Below are positions 31,251 to 43,170 of a stretch of DNA of 64,000 nt, piece after piece. The stretch is from Bemisia tabaci. Its lineage: Eukaryota > Arthropoda > Insecta > Hemiptera > Aleyrodidae. The position numbers and the translations under genes were made by a program. The stretch lies in NCBI RefSeq assembly GCF_918797505.1, contig NC_092802.1:17505883-17569882 (forward strand), in the 5' to 3' direction. Each line of letters starts with the position of its first letter. The first letter of the stretch is position 1. Below the pieces are notes generated by a model. The model did no database searches, had not been told where the DNA came from, and was given only the letters and a program-made list of their open reading frames with translations.

Positions 31251-31754
31251 AATGGAGATGTTGCATGTGTGAGAAATTTGCGATTTGACTGAAGATTCTT
31301 ATGTTAAAGTTCGCGAGAAACACGATGGTGCCACTGGTTTTCTCTCAAATCAGGTCCCAAGCTCAAAAAAAGCTTTCAAGTTGAGGCCAAAATGGAGGGG
31401 ATATCCCACGCTATCCTGAGAGTCCATCTCTACACCAATACAAACTCTCCATGCAAAGATAGGGAGCAAATACATTGACAGGGCTGCCATTTTATTTGAG
31501 GACTCCAAAACTGAAAACACGGCAACCCTGCTAATGTATTTGCTCCCTATCTTTGCATAGAGTTTGTATTGATGTAGAGGTGGACTCTCAGGGTAGCGTG
31601 GGATATCCCCTTCATTTTGGCCTCAACCTGAGAGCTTTTGTTTAGCTTGGGAGTTGATTTCAGAGAAAACCAGTGGCTCCATCGTGTTTCTCGCGAACTT
31701 TTACATAAGAAGCAACAGTCAAATCGCAAATTCCTCACACATGCAACAACTCCA
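31251..31754. repeat. foldback B copy 4, complete
   Basis: AATGGAGATGTTGCATGTG to CATGCAACAACTCCAT, about 504 bp with two inverted arms. Short frames over it are translations of B. Confidence 0.85.
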
Positions 31755-32989
31755 TCATTGATCGATCTGTAAGGCTTGAATATTCGGTTATGCGAACCGA
31801 ACTATACTGTGTTTTACGTGAACTGAACTTTGGTTCGTGCAACTGAACTTTTTTTCTATGTACGACCTCGGAGGGTCATCCGACACTGAATCATCATAAT
31901 AAGAATCCATGACATGCTTAACTGACCCAGATTTTAGACGGAAATTTCTCTTCCGGGCGTTATTTCAAGTCGCCAATTTTTTACGGAGGTTTTTGCGGCG
32001 CTGCTGAAATGAGCGATAAAAAGTGTACACGCTGTTTTTGTGGATCGCGGATCCATCACTTTTTATACCTCTCCACCTCTGCGTATTCGCGGACTACACG
32101 GACCACTCCTCGTTTGGGGTGTTAATGACCGAATATGACCGATATAGTTTCGTCAACCGAATGTCAAAATCGTGATGTCAAAAGAGTGCGTGGGTTTTTA
32201 GGGTCGTGCTTTATGAACGTGCGACAGCCGGTCAAGGATGCGACCATCTGCGGTTTGGAGTAAACAATATGTTGGAAATGGGAGTATTGTAACTGCTGCC
32301 GAGAGGAAATGAGAACTGACTTCAATGAAATATTTAGATATCCAAATTAATAGAATACAATTAAAAATAGAATTACACTAATAGAACAATAAGAATTCAA
32401 ATTTTACCGATCATGAATCTGGAAAACAATCCTGAAATGACCCTGAAATTCCCGAATGCCGGAGTTTATCAAAAATAAATTCCTTTCAAATCTCAGAAGT
32501 TCCTTCTTGATCCAAAATCTCAAATCATCTCAAATTTCATGACACACTGAGAAAAAAGTAAACATGGCATAAATTTGCAGCCAGGCAGATGTCTTTTTTA
32601 ACTAACCGGGTTTCTTTACTTGCTATAATCGACATTTCTTTTGATGGATGAAAGCATCCTTTCCGGTTGATTCAAATAAATTTTTATCTCGGCGGTAAAA
32701 TTAAGAATAACGCTACTTGGATTACGACTTTCTTAAATTTCATGAAAATATCCAAGTCCTCAATAGAATCCCCGTGCATTCTCAAAAGGTATAAAAATCC
32801 AGGAAAACACCAAATGTTAAAATCCCCAAACATTCGTAGTTCGGTACGGGCTATTTTTTTCGTGGTTGGCATGTCGATGTCAAAATGCTCGTCATCTTCT
32901 GGCACGGTTTCTCAAACTAATATAATGAAAGTAAGACTCTTCTTTTGTCAAGCGTAATTTAGAAAGTATTAGAATAAAGGCTTCTGCTT

Positions 32990-33036
<47 letters not shown>

Positions 33037-33769
33037 AGTTCATCAGGTTGTGTTTAAATATAACTTCACATGATTCCGGCCATTTTGGCCTCTGGTTGGA
33101 GTCATGATTCTATAAGGTCTCTGTATAAATAACGTTTTGTTGCTGTATGTACAAAAACTTCAAAAGCACTCAATTTTCTTACACAATTGGTGAACTGGGC
33201 ACATTTCCGAATTTGCCATGCACTCATTGCAATTCATTGAGCAACAACTTGTCGCTTATCGCTAACAAATCTTTGTCTTACTTTAATCCTTTTTGCAACA
33301 GGCTCATTCAACTGCGTTCAGTAACTCGAAGGAGATGGGTTTTGGAACAGGGATCTCCTTTCCGAGGACAAGTTAGCTTTCCGATATGCGAGTCGCCAGA
33401 AAATCCGAATAAAAAATGAAACAACGAAGATTAATGGTTTTGTAAGACACAGGACATAGACTCGAGATTGTGACGTTCTCTCAAGACTAAAACCATATCT
33501 GTCTCGTGACCGATGAAAAATGTCCTCTGCTTCATTTTTCGACCCATTTTTTTGTTCAAATCTTACACAGTGCATAGTCAGAGACTAAATATTCACAACT
33601 TAACAACACTCAACAGACTAACGGCACGGCTCGCTAAAGAAATGTCCAGCCGCCAAAGCGTTACCTATTTTTCCTCAGTGATTCATGCCAGGTTATTGTT
33701 AGGCAAGACAGCCGTTAGTGCTATCTCCTGCATGCTTTCGTGGTTGCGTTTTGGACACACGACATACAT
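31755..33769. other. intergenic; long poly(A) tract at 32993-33034
   Basis: T8 followed by about 40 A marks 32990-33034, possibly a retrotransposed tail, but no coding retroelement sequence precedes it. A minus frame at 32684-32905 (MFGDFNIWCFPGFLYLLRMH) is fairly protein-like but has no family or clean splice sites. No other feature. Confidence 0.3.
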
Positions 33770-34275
33770 ATTTTCAGGTTAGAAATTGGCAGAAGAGGGC
33801 GGCACTTTACTTGAAAGCACTATTTTCATTGGCTCTCTGGAGGAATAATGTCGCTTACTGCTGTCTTGCCTGAAACTACATAATTTTTTGCGCAATTACA
33901 GCTTCCTCATATGTCTCGTTTTGATACAATGAAGATAAATTTCGCTGTTTCAGCAATTCACCTGAAAGACGAAGGAAGCTCCCATTCCTTTGAAGGAAGC
34001 TCGATTTCGAAAATGTGAAAAACATATTTTCAGGTTAGAAATTGGCAGAAGAGGGCGGCACTTTACTTGAAAGCACTGTTTTCATCGACTCTCTGGAGGA
34101 ATATTGTCACTTACTGCTGTCTTCCCTGAAACTACGTCATTTTTTGCACATTTGCGGTTTTCTCACATGTCTCATTTTGATACAATCAAGATGAATTTTA
34201 CCGTTTTAGCTATTTCAGTGATTTCATCTATAAAAGATTAGACGAATTTTGAAGGAAACTCGATTTCTAAAATTT
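33770..34275. repeat. two-unit tandem duplication, element Y
   Basis: Two units of about 251 and 255 bp (33770-34020; 34021-34275) both begin CATATTTTCAGGTTAGAAAT and share GGCGGCACTTTACTTGAAAG. The same sequence appears inverted at 56510-56640. The unit ends near CGCTAACACGGCAG (34308). Confidence 0.75.
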
Positions 34276-34314
34276 GACACTTACTGCTCTTTTCGCTAAC
34301 ACGGCAGTATTTCC

Positions 34315-34600
34315 GGCACCGGTTGGTACCAACGACATGGAAACTATAGATTGGTGGTTGCCTTCGAAAAAACGTAACACACATGGAGCCCGTCGTTCGA
34401 TAGGCCGGCGGGGTGTGGAAATGGCCGATTGCTATTTTCGTCATAACCTCATGTACATGATATCTTACGGGAGTTTTTAGAATAAATGATTTAGCGTTGA
34501 CATTTTTATCGTAAACGCACTTGATGAATGGCTAAGTTCCATATCTGGACACAGATTTTCGAACAGTTGGTTCTGAATTTGATATAAGTTCGTATTCAGC
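34315..34600. repeat. dispersed repeat Z copy 1
   Basis: Shares ATAGATTGGTGGTTGCC..., TACGGGAGTTTTTA and AATAAATGATTTAGCGTTGA with 59600-59890. Minus frames in both copies share QNQLFEN-like residues because they are the same repeat. No family known to me. Confidence 0.6.
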
Positions 34601-35390
34601 AACAACCCTATAAGAAGCCATAAAAACTGACTATCTTCGCCCCGACCTAATTTTTGCTCCTGGTGTGTTACGAATTTCACTGTTTGTGTAGCATATGATC
34701 CCTCTATCTATAGGCCTCGATAGACGATCAAATTCCCGAAACAATCCCGATCAAAGTAGCATCAAAGTGTCGGGAGTCATCAGTCTTAAACTCATTAATT
34801 TGCTTCATTTTAAAATTAAAACTAGGCAGAAATGTTTCCCGTGGCAGGAAATGATGAATGGTGGCACTCCGTTCTGATCTTACTTTGAACAAAGAAGTGC
34901 GGTCCGTCAAAATTTGATGGTAGATGGTGACCACCAGTCATCAGCATGTCTATTTGGATCCGGCTCTCTAGACTCGACAACGGTGCGTGTCATCAACACC
35001 CGTCGGCAAGGTCAAGTTTGTTGTGGCCGATCGTCGGTGCCTTTGAATTATGATTGAGCGCGCGACGGTGTCAGCCCGGGGCGTTAAGTGATGACCCAGC
35101 GGAGAGCCCACCGATGCCACGCCGCGGAAGAACCGCCAGTCCGGAAGTGGGTCGCGAAGCAGGGGAGTTCTTTTCGGCGACTTGGCGCGGATGAGCTTGA
35201 GCGGAAGGTGGCGATCGAGGCACCTGGGCTTGTCACCGCCCACTGAGTGCGGGTAATCACGGTGAAAGTAGACAAATGAAGTCGTTTCGAAAAGGACTTC
35301 AATATTTTCCGAGTCTATTTCCGTTTGCCCCGACGTAGGTGTAAGCGATTGGAGAGGGAGCGGTGGTTTTTTTTCATCGATAGGTTACGT
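34601..35390. other. intergenic; GC-rich part at 34990-35250
   Basis: GC-rich with overlapping frames on the minus strand (up to 91 codons). No domain recognised. Confidence 0.3.
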
Positions 35391-35702
35391 TAGAGTCCCT
35401 TTATACTGAGAGTCAAGACAATTCGGCTCATGGATGTCACAAACGGGGATAAAGATTACAGAAATTGAACGTTTTTCGTAATCTTTGATCGGCCCATTCT
35501 CAAATGCCTTTCTCCGTTCCTCCTCTCATTCCGTTTGTTCCTTGCCGAACCCGTAATTCCCTGGTCCATTCCAGATTATAATCTTTGCAATTGGTGAAAA
35601 TGTAATCTTTATTCCCGTTTGTGACACTGTGGAGGCCTAAAATACGGGAACCAATCAGAAATGGATTCAAATTGTCTTGACTCTCAGTATAAAGGGACTC
35701 TA
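35391..35702. mobile_element. hAT-like MITE I copy 2
   Basis: TAGAGTCCCTTTATACTGAG / CTCAGTATAAAGGGACTCTA are perfect inverted ends. Flanks GGTTACGT and GGGTATGT are a worn 8-bp duplication (6 of 8). 312 bp. Confidence 0.8.
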
Positions 35703-35718
35703 GGGTATGTCAATGCTT

Positions 35719-35969
35719 CGCCGCGCTCAGGAAGAACGCCATATGAGCCCTCAGACGTTCCCGAGTTTCCTTCGATAAAAACCGAATTCACTGGGAAAAT
35801 TGGGAATGTTTTCCCCAAAATTTTCAGGCTATTTCGTATGCAATTTGATCTAATACATCTGGAAATTTCAAAGAAAAATGTGCATGAATATCGTTAAAAA
35901 TGCACGTTTTATCGAGGGAAATTTGGCAACTCTCGAATGCTCATACGGCGTTCTTCCTTAGCACGGTAG
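35719..35969. repeat. MITE A copy 3
   Basis: CCGCGCTCAGGAAGAACGCC to GGCGTTCTTCCTTAGCACGG, about 250 bp. Confidence 0.75.
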
Positions 35970-35994
35970 ACTGGGAGAATCGACCTCGGACATG

Positions 35995-36570
35995 CTGCTG
36001 TGCCCAAGAAAAACGCCGTATGAGCCCTTCTGACGTTGCCAAAACTCCTTCGACAAATCACGAATTTTCCGGAAAATAGAGAATTTGCTGGCAAATTTTA
36101 TATTGCTTCATCTAAAAGTGCTTTAAGAGCGGATTTCACTGTATTTTTTATAATTTTTTTCTGATATGGGAAATAGTATAAGGATAGATTTAAAAGTAAG
36201 AAAATGCACCCCGCCTAGTGACGTCATCTGGCGGCGTTTCAATGTAAACACATGTATTTTAGCAGATTAGATCATTTTGTCATATCTTCTCCAATAATTG
36301 TTTACTTCATGAACCAAGGGTATCCTCGTATTCAGTTCACTCACTAGTTTCCACTTAACACGAAATTCATCGAATTTCAGACATCTGCAAATTCTCTATT
36401 AATAGATGATTTTCTTCCAATTTTGCAGAGAAGTTTGTTCATAATCAGATCTAAAGTATCCGAAAATTTCAAGGGAAAATATTCATAACTATCTTCAAAA
36501 ATAAATATTTTATGAGATGCAGTTTGGCAACGTTCGAATTCTTTTACGACGTTTTCCTATAGGATGGCAG
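35995..36570. repeat. MITE A copy 4 with an insertion
   Basis: Left arm CTGCTGTGCCCAAGAAAAAC..., right arm ending TTTTCCTATAGGATGGCAG. The element is about 325 bp too long; the extra DNA lies roughly between 36110 and 36370 and is not otherwise identified. Confidence 0.6.
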
Positions 36571-36718
36571 CATGACGACCTGATGGTTTTCTCGTCGTTC
36601 ACTTTTTTGATAGAGTAAGTTCAATTTGTGCGCGTAGATTCTTTCGGAAAAAAATAGATTGATTGGTAGCGTACAATAATAATATGCGATCTAAACTGAG
36701 GTTGAGCATAATGCTCAT

Positions 36719-36908
36719 CACTGGAAAAAAGTTTCTTGGATTCAGAGTCTAGACTCTTGAAAAATTTGACAAGAGGAAATACTCTTGATTCATCGGATTT
36801 TTGCTTGATTTCCTGTTATTCAAGCAAAAATCCGATTGAATCGGAAGTATTTTTCTTGTCAACTTTATAAGTTTCTAGGCTCTAGATCCAGGAGATTTTT
36901 TTCCAATG
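36719..36908. repeat. MITE E copy 3, internally shortened
   Basis: CACTGGAAAAAAGTTTCTTG and TTTTTTCCAATG ends, with inverted AAAATCCGATTGAATC blocks. About 190 bp versus 230 for the others. Confidence 0.65.
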
Positions 36909-37007
36909 TATTTTGTATCGTTTTCCAGATCTACTGTTTATGGCTTTTTGGTTTGATCCTATTGACAATCTGTCTACATAGGGACTGTAAAGGATATTGC
37001 GACACTC

Positions 37008-37130
37008 AGTGGCGTGGCGCACTTTGCGATATATCGATTGATCTACCATTTAAACCGATGGAAAAGGATCGATAAATAGGATTCTCAAAACGAGCACCAT
37101 GATAAACGATTCTTTACCATAGATTCAAAT
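37008..37130. repeat. MITE G copy 5, right-truncated
   Basis: CAGTGGCGTGGCGCACTTTG through CTTTACCATAGATTCAAAT; the right tip is lost. Confidence 0.7.
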
Positions 37131-37536
37131 AGGGATGTATCTGTTGAAGGGAATTAGTCAAAACAGGCATTTTATCAAATGCCTAGGCAGGAAGTCAAAT
37201 TTAGACCGTTTATGGAATCTGTAAATTTAGGGCGAGGAGTTCACGGGTTTTCAATATCGGGAAAAAATAGCTCTATAAATCCGCGAACTCTCCTTGTTTC
37301 CTCCTTTTTACATGCCTTTAGCACATTTAAATTCTAACATTTAAAAAATTCCATGTTTCATGACTTGCTGTAAATATCATGATAAATGTGCATTCAGGAT
37401 CTTAAAACCGTTTAAAATACTATTATATGCTGCATATTTATACAAAGAATTCTTTCTTACTGGAGCAACGAATTATTTTGTCTAAAATTAGAGTGAAAAA
37501 TCAAAATTTCAATCTAAGTAAGAATATTTGACTGTT
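37131..37536. other. intergenic spacer
   Basis: No feature recognised. Confidence 0.3.
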
Positions 37537-37950
37537 CACTGAAAAAAAAATTCTCGGCGTTTTTACCAAGGTCCGTTGGTACCTTTACCATCTCACTTTT
37601 TTTACCAATTATTGGTAATTTTACAAAGACAGACTGGTAAGCTTACCTAAAAACCCGTATTTTTACTGTTTTTCTCAGGTAAGAATACCACTTTTATTGG
37701 TAATCAATTCCCGGTAACTTTGCCATTTTATCGCGGTAATTCTACCACAGTCGATAAAAAATATTGGCGTTTTTACCAAGGTTCAGTGAAATTACCGAGA
37801 AAGTTCAATAATTTTACCAAGATTTCTCGGTAAAATTACCAATTCCATAAATGACAATTTTACCAAGAAAAAACTGGGATCGAATAGAACCCTGAATTCT
37901 TGGTAATTTTACCCTTTTCTTAGTAAATACACCAAGTTTTTTTTTCAGTG
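37537..37950. repeat. MITE F copy 2, inverted relative to copy 1
   Basis: CACTG ... CAGTG ends, with the reverse-complement order of the GGTAAAATTACC-like blocks of copy 1. 414 bp. Confidence 0.8.
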
Positions 37951-38439
37951 CATATCGATATTCGACCATTTAACCTTCGCCACTGGAAACAACTGGAAAC
38001 ACAGAGAATTTCTCTCAGGAGGATGAAGGTGCGGGCTGGAACTGGGAAGCAAGACTGAAAGTGCCAAAACCTGAAATCTACATGGGAGTCGTCCCTAAAG
38101 TTACATGGCTCGTGATGAAGACGGCAGGCCAGGTGTCGGACCACTTTTGAAAAGCCTATTCGTGTCCCGCGGGGCTACTCGCGGAGTCGCAGGGCGCTAA
38201 AACCACCCTTTCTCGTAGAGAGTGAATTTCTCAAAGTAAGGGGTTGAGTGGTGGAGACGGAGTGTGCTTGAAACCAGACACAAAACCGAAAATTTAAGAG
38301 GGGTCTTTTCCGGTCACATTCCCTGCGCTGCCAGCTCGGAGCAAATCCCTGATAGCACATCGAATAAAAGGGTTCCTTTTATAAAAGTCAGCACATCGAA
38401 TAAAGGGGTTCTTTTTATAAAAGTCTCGATAGTCTTTTT
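37951..38439. other. intergenic; 38-bp direct repeat at 38355-38425
   Basis: AGCACATCGAATAAA followed by GGGTTCCTTTTATAAAAGTC occurs twice in tandem (38356-38391 and 38392-38425). No gene recognised. Confidence 0.45.
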
Positions 38440-38746
38440 TAGAGTGCCTTTATACCGAGAGTAAAGACAATGCGAATCCATTTCTGATTGGTTCCCGTAG
38501 TTTAGGCCTTCACAGTGTCACCAACGGGAATAAAGATTACATTTTCACCAATTGCAAAGATTATAAACCGGAGTGGACCGAGAAACTGGGGGTACGGCAA
38601 TGACAAAATGGAATGAGAGAGAAAACGGAGATAGAAATTCGGGAATGGGTTGATCAAAGATTAAACGTTCAATTTGAGTCATCTTTATCCCCGTTTGTGA
38701 AATCCATGAGCCGCGTTGTCTCAACTCTCTCCATAAAGGGACTCTA
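38440..38746. mobile_element. hAT-like MITE I copy 3
   Basis: TAGAGTGCCTTTATACCGAG / CCATAAAGGGACTCTA ends. Perfect 8-bp duplication GTCTTTTT at 38432-38439 and 38747-38754. 307 bp. Confidence 0.85.
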
Positions 38747-38754
38747 GTCTTTTT

Positions 38755-39816
38755 GAGATTTCTGAACCTTACACTTTTTTCTAAATTTAAACCCTAACTG
38801 GCTTCCTGTATTTTTTATTTTGTTTTTGGGTTTTACCGAGTTTTGATGTTTAAAGTCTCCTTTTGTTTTAATTTTCTCTTCCTTTCTGTGGGTCTTTGCT
38901 GAAGGAGTTTAACAATGTTTATCATTATTCAATATGATCCATATTTTTCCATTATGATCTTGAAGAAACAAGTTTCATTAGGAATTAATTTGAAACACGT
39001 TTTTTAGCAATTATTTTAGGAAACAACTTGGGATTTTTTAGTTCTGGTTGACCTGTTTTAAAGATTAAAAGAATATTTACTTACTTGGTTCTAAAAATAA
39101 TAAATAAAAATGATTTAAGAATGGTTTTAAGAACACTGTTACAGTGGAGAACAAACATTTTCAATTATATACTTCAGACATATTTTCCTAAAATTTTCTG
39201 AATATATTTATAAAATGAATTTGAAACTTTTAATGTTTCAAAGGCGTTTAAAAATGTTTTCTTACAAATGAAGAGCCAAAGGGACGTTTCTTTTCCCTTC
39301 TAGTATCTGAAATGTAACTTTTATAAGCTCGTAAGGTATACTTTAATCGATTTGGGAGCGTTTTCCGAGATTTTTGAGCCCCTTTCTGTGCAAAATTGCC
39401 CTGTTTTCATAACTTAATCCGTCCTTTTCGACTAAAATGACGCCTCTATTTTTTATGACCTTTAGCCATCTCCCATCTAAATTCCAATTCATTTTCGGCA
39501 AAATTTCCTTGAAATCAAATTTTTGAGGTTTGCTCCATGTGAAAAGTACAAACCTACTACCAGTGAAACCTCGTAATAAAACCTGGCTGAATATGGCTGC
39601 CACTTCCGGTAAACTCGGATAATTTATTAAGATCACTCGAAGTGTATCGGGTAACCATCCGTGGCCACTTTCGCTCCGCTAAAAGTGCTCTTCAAGTTTG
39701 CAATACTCGAAGCTGGCGCGGTTTCCACCCCGCACGTCCCGCCCCGGAAGACCACCTCATTGTCTAAAATATTTACCCGCAGAATGTGGGCCAAGAGCGG
39801 CAAAAATGAGTTCGTC
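38755..39816. other. intergenic, AT-rich
   Basis: A 97-codon minus frame (39343-39636) has no recognisable domain and no splice sites. Nothing else. Confidence 0.3.
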
Positions 39817-40096
39817 TCGGGAGAGCACCGACATAGTTGTCAAACATGTTCACCATGCGGTAACGCCTTCAACCTCTCATGCAACTATTACTGCTTAGCG
39901 GTTGTCTGTGTGGACTACACTTGCAAATGAAGGCGCCCTAATGTAGCCCTTTAATTTCGGGAGAGCATCGACAGAGTTGTCAAACATGTTCACCACGCGG
40001 TAACGCCTTCAACTTCTCATGCAACTATTACTGCTTAGCGGTTGTCTGTGTGGCCTATACTCGCAAATGAAGGCGCCTTAATTTAGCGCTGCATTT
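39817..40096. repeat. two-unit tandem repeat Q (~140 bp units)
   Basis: CGGGAGAGCACCGACATAG... and CGGGAGAGCATCGACAGAG... begin two near-identical units sharing TGTTCACCATGCGGTAACGC and CTTAGCGGTTGTCTGTGTGG. Related single units, with GCAACTATT and GTTGCATAC, occur at 51755-51855 and 63920-63990. Confidence 0.75.
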
Positions 40097-41099
40097 CATA
40101 GCGGATATGATACTTTTAAAGATATAACATGCAACCATTACACCTCGAAGCTACGGGTTGAATAAAATAAGTACGCTTTTGTATCCTGAGCCACAATATC
40201 ATCACTGTGCAGTGTACATACACGGAGGGAAAAACTTCGGAAATTGTTTATCCCTGGCAATCGAAATTTTCGGTCATAGGAACCAATTGTTGGTTCAGGT
40301 AATCAAAGTTCTTCGTAGCCAAGACTCACATCCTTTACTAAAGACTCTGGTTTTTTAAGCTGAAGACTTTGGTCATCTGAATCGAAGTTCGATTTATCTC
40401 AGAACCGAAAATTCGGTTGTCTCGAGCCATTTAATTTTTTCAAGAGAACGTTTGTGCGGATTCCTTTGAATATTTTGAGGAATTTGCTTCGTAATACGCA
40501 GAAAAGTCACTGATATTTACACAATGATACGCACAACCGTTTTCATGTAAAAAATTGAATTGCCCAATTAAAGGCAATAGCTGATGTGGCTTGGTTCCTT
40601 TCTGCTGAACGCGGTCTAAATGACCGCATCGCAATGTAGTAACGTAATCGGAAAATTTGGACTACAATTTATCGAGTCGCTAGACGAAGTTATGATTCAA
40701 CAACTTTAGTTTATCTCAACAATCATGGCTATGTTGAAGAGTATGCCTCCATGACATGACATGAAAAAATAAAAAACACTAAGAAGTGGCCCGAACTGTA
40801 TGTAACAAAATGTATTATTATATATTAATTATAATTTATTATTATTTATTACTAATAATTTATTATATTTATTGATTATAATTTTTGGAACTTCTTGGCT
40901 TTGTTTCCCCCGCGAAACGGTGTGGACCCGGCACCATTTCTCCACCTCGTTGCCTCCATTAACTGAGGTCTTTTTCCCGCAAGAACTTTGATCTTAAATG
41001 AAAACTAAATCGGCGTATTTTTACTGTCCTGCTTGACAGCGCTGCATTTGGTCACCCGTGGATGCGGCGTTTCGTGCCGAAAGTCGAAGGTTCGAGCAC
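40097..41099. other. intergenic, partial H end at 40585-40625
   Basis: AT-rich TTATTATTTATTA tract at 40815-40890. A stray H tip (GGTTCCTTTCTGC) near 40592. A partly tRNA-like motif around 41030-41095 was rejected. Confidence 0.35.
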
Positions 41100-41232
41100 T
41101 ATTTGGACGTATTTCTGCCAAACGGAACTATGTGCATTGAGACATGAGTCCTGAGACCCATTATAATGTATGCATAACAGGGCTCACGTCATAATTCTCA
41201 TAGTTTCGTTCGGCAGAAATACGTCCATTTCT
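41100..41232. repeat. small palindromic MITE L copy 2
   Basis: TTTGGACGTATTTCTGCCAA and GGCAGAAATACGTCCAT ends, with ATGAGTCCTGAG / CAGGGCTCACGTCAT inside. About 133 bp. Confidence 0.65.
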
Positions 41233-41590
41233 GCTGGACGTCACGTCACGTTCCGTCGATAGTTTTCCGCGGGTCGCATCGGCTCCAACAATGACGTCAT
41301 ATTTTATTAACGCGACTGCCCGACTGCCCTGCCGGCGACAATATTCCAATATCACCTCGGAAGAAGGACGAGGAAGAAGAAAGCTCGTATCGACGGACCC
41401 TCTTTTTGAATCGGCAATCGGCCACTGGGCAAATCAGCTCGGCCAATATGAACAGAGACACCCTGTCTACGAAACCCTACGAAAGCAATCTAATCGTACA
41501 AGAAGTGAGGTATCATCGGAAAAACATCTCTTGTTTCAACGATTTTCAATGTTGCGATGAGTCTATTGTGTTTTCAGGTCGGTTACATTA

Positions 41591-41734
41591 TATTTGGACT
41601 AAGTTTTGCAATTTGGAACTATAAATTCTAGCCCGGTTTAAGAACAACGTATGTGCCATTAGTTTCCCTATGCACGTAAGTGTTTTTTCAGATGAGCCAG
41701 AATTCATAGTTCCGAATTGCAAAATGCAGTTAAT
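41591..41734. repeat. MITE AA copy 2
   Basis: Collinear with copy 1: GCCCGGTTTAAGAACAACGT, CCATTAGTTTCCCTATGCAC. Tips are slightly worn. Confidence 0.75.
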
Positions 41735-41767
41735 TTTGTCTTCCTACATGGCGGGTCGCCGAGTTTC

Positions 41768-42139
41768 AATTGGATTACATTTTGCAATAAGGATTACTAT
41801 TTCTAGCCCATTTTAGAAACACTAGAAAAAAAACACATTGGATCTAGAGTCCAGACTCCTAAAAACATCGACAAGAAAAAATACTCTTGATTCAATCAGA
41901 TTTAAGCTTTAATCAAGAACCAAGCCTCTTAATTTGAGCGGATTTCCTTTTGATTTAAGCTTAAAACTGATTGAAGCAAGAGTATTTTTTCTTGTCAATG
42001 TTTTCAAGAGTCTGGACTCTAGATCCAATGTGTTTTTTTTTTCCAGTGAACAACATTTATGCCATCGGTTTCCCTATGCAGATATGTACTTTTATGGGAA
42101 ATCCAGAGATAGTGATTCCTTATTGCAAAAAATCCAATC
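41768..42139. repeat. MITE AA copy 3, split by MITE E
   Basis: AATTGGATTACATTTTGCAA at the left, TTATTGCAAAAAATCCAAT at the right. Interrupted after TTTTAGAAAC and resumed at AACAACATTTATGCC. Confidence 0.75.
41820..42048. mobile_element. MITE E copy 4, nested in AA
   Basis: CACTAGAAAAAAAACACATT to TTTTTTTTTTCCAGTG, about 229 bp, closest in sequence to copies 1 and 2. Confidence 0.8.
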
Positions 42140-42664
42140 TAGGGTGAAAGCCAAAGCTTAATTGCTAGTTAATGTTTCATAAACTACTCTGAGTCAGACT
42201 GATTCAGGCTGATATCAGACTGATGTCAGCCTGAATCAGTCAGACTCTGGGTAGTTCATGAAACATCGCCTGACGTCCGACTGACTCACTTTTATTAGGG
42301 ATTGAAATCGAGTTTCGCCTTGTCGTCAGAGGAGCGATGCAATTTGACCATAGACTCCCTTTCATGAAAAATGTCAGGCCATGCCGTTTGACGTGTAACA
42401 CGGTAATTCAATTTTATACCTACCTCGTTTAGTAACACATTGTTAAACGCCTTTACTTCTCTCGATGCTTTCAGGTAGCAATCAAACACACAGCGCGACA
42501 TCCCTTTTAATTAAAATTTGTCATTCGACATAAACTCCCGTATTACATACACCCAACGAAGTTGGAGTCATGCCTTGACCTTTAGGTCGATCCCAAACAA
42601 GTGACGCAACTCACTGCGAGACGAACGATCCATCGAATTTTGCATTTTAATGAGGGGACGAACA
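42140..42664. other. intergenic; short palindrome near 42190-42250
   Basis: GAGTCAGACTGATTCAGGCT is followed by an inverted AGCCTGAATCAGTCAGACTC, a strong hairpin of about 20-bp arms (42190-42247) flanked by the inverted pair ATGTTTCATAAACTAC / GTAGTTCATGAAACAT. It is probably the core of a small MITE. No gene. Confidence 0.55.
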
Positions 42665-42914
42665 CACCATGCTAAGGAAGAACGCCGTATAAGCCAACAG
42701 GCGTTGCCAAATTTCTCCACACAAATCAAGAATTTTCGGGAATGTTTCTAAATATTTTTTTTCCGATTATTAGAGAGTTTTGTTCGTGATATGATCTAAA
42801 ACATCTGAAAAATGTCAAGGAAAATATTATAACTTTCCTAAAAAATAAACATTTCCTGAGAGGAAATTTGGCAACATTCAAGTGCTCATACGGCTTTTTT
42901 GCTTAGCACGGCAG
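42665..42914. repeat. MITE A copy 5
   Basis: CATGCTAAGGAAGAACGCCG to TTTGCTTAGCACGGCAG, about 250 bp. Confidence 0.8.
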
Positions 42915-42937
42915 AACACGCTATTCTGCTACTGGCG

Positions 42938-43170
42938 CACAGTGGACCGAGAGAATTAGAGTTGTCGGACATGAAATTTTTGACTAAAACTGCAAATTTC
43001 GATGTTGATTTTGCCACATTTTAAATTTCATGGGGTGCTTTTAGAAGAAAATTTTACGAAGAAACCAATGAAAACACTTTTAGGACATCAAAATTCTGTA
43101 AAAACGGAGTTATAAGCTTTTAAAGTTTCCGAATTTTGTCCGACCTCTCCTATTGACTCGAACCACTGTG
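42938..43170. repeat. MITE D copy 5
   Basis: CACAGTGGACCGAGAGAATT to TTGACTCGAACCACTGTG, 233 bp, only about 24 bp from MITE A copy 5. Confidence 0.8.

Noticed and set aside
32990..33034. Retrotransposon or processed pseudogene tail
   Set aside because: Only a homopolymer; no coding retroelement or gene copy precedes it on either strand.
41030..41100. tRNA-like stretch with AGGTTCGAGCAC
   Set aside because: No matching acceptor stem or A box at the proper distance.
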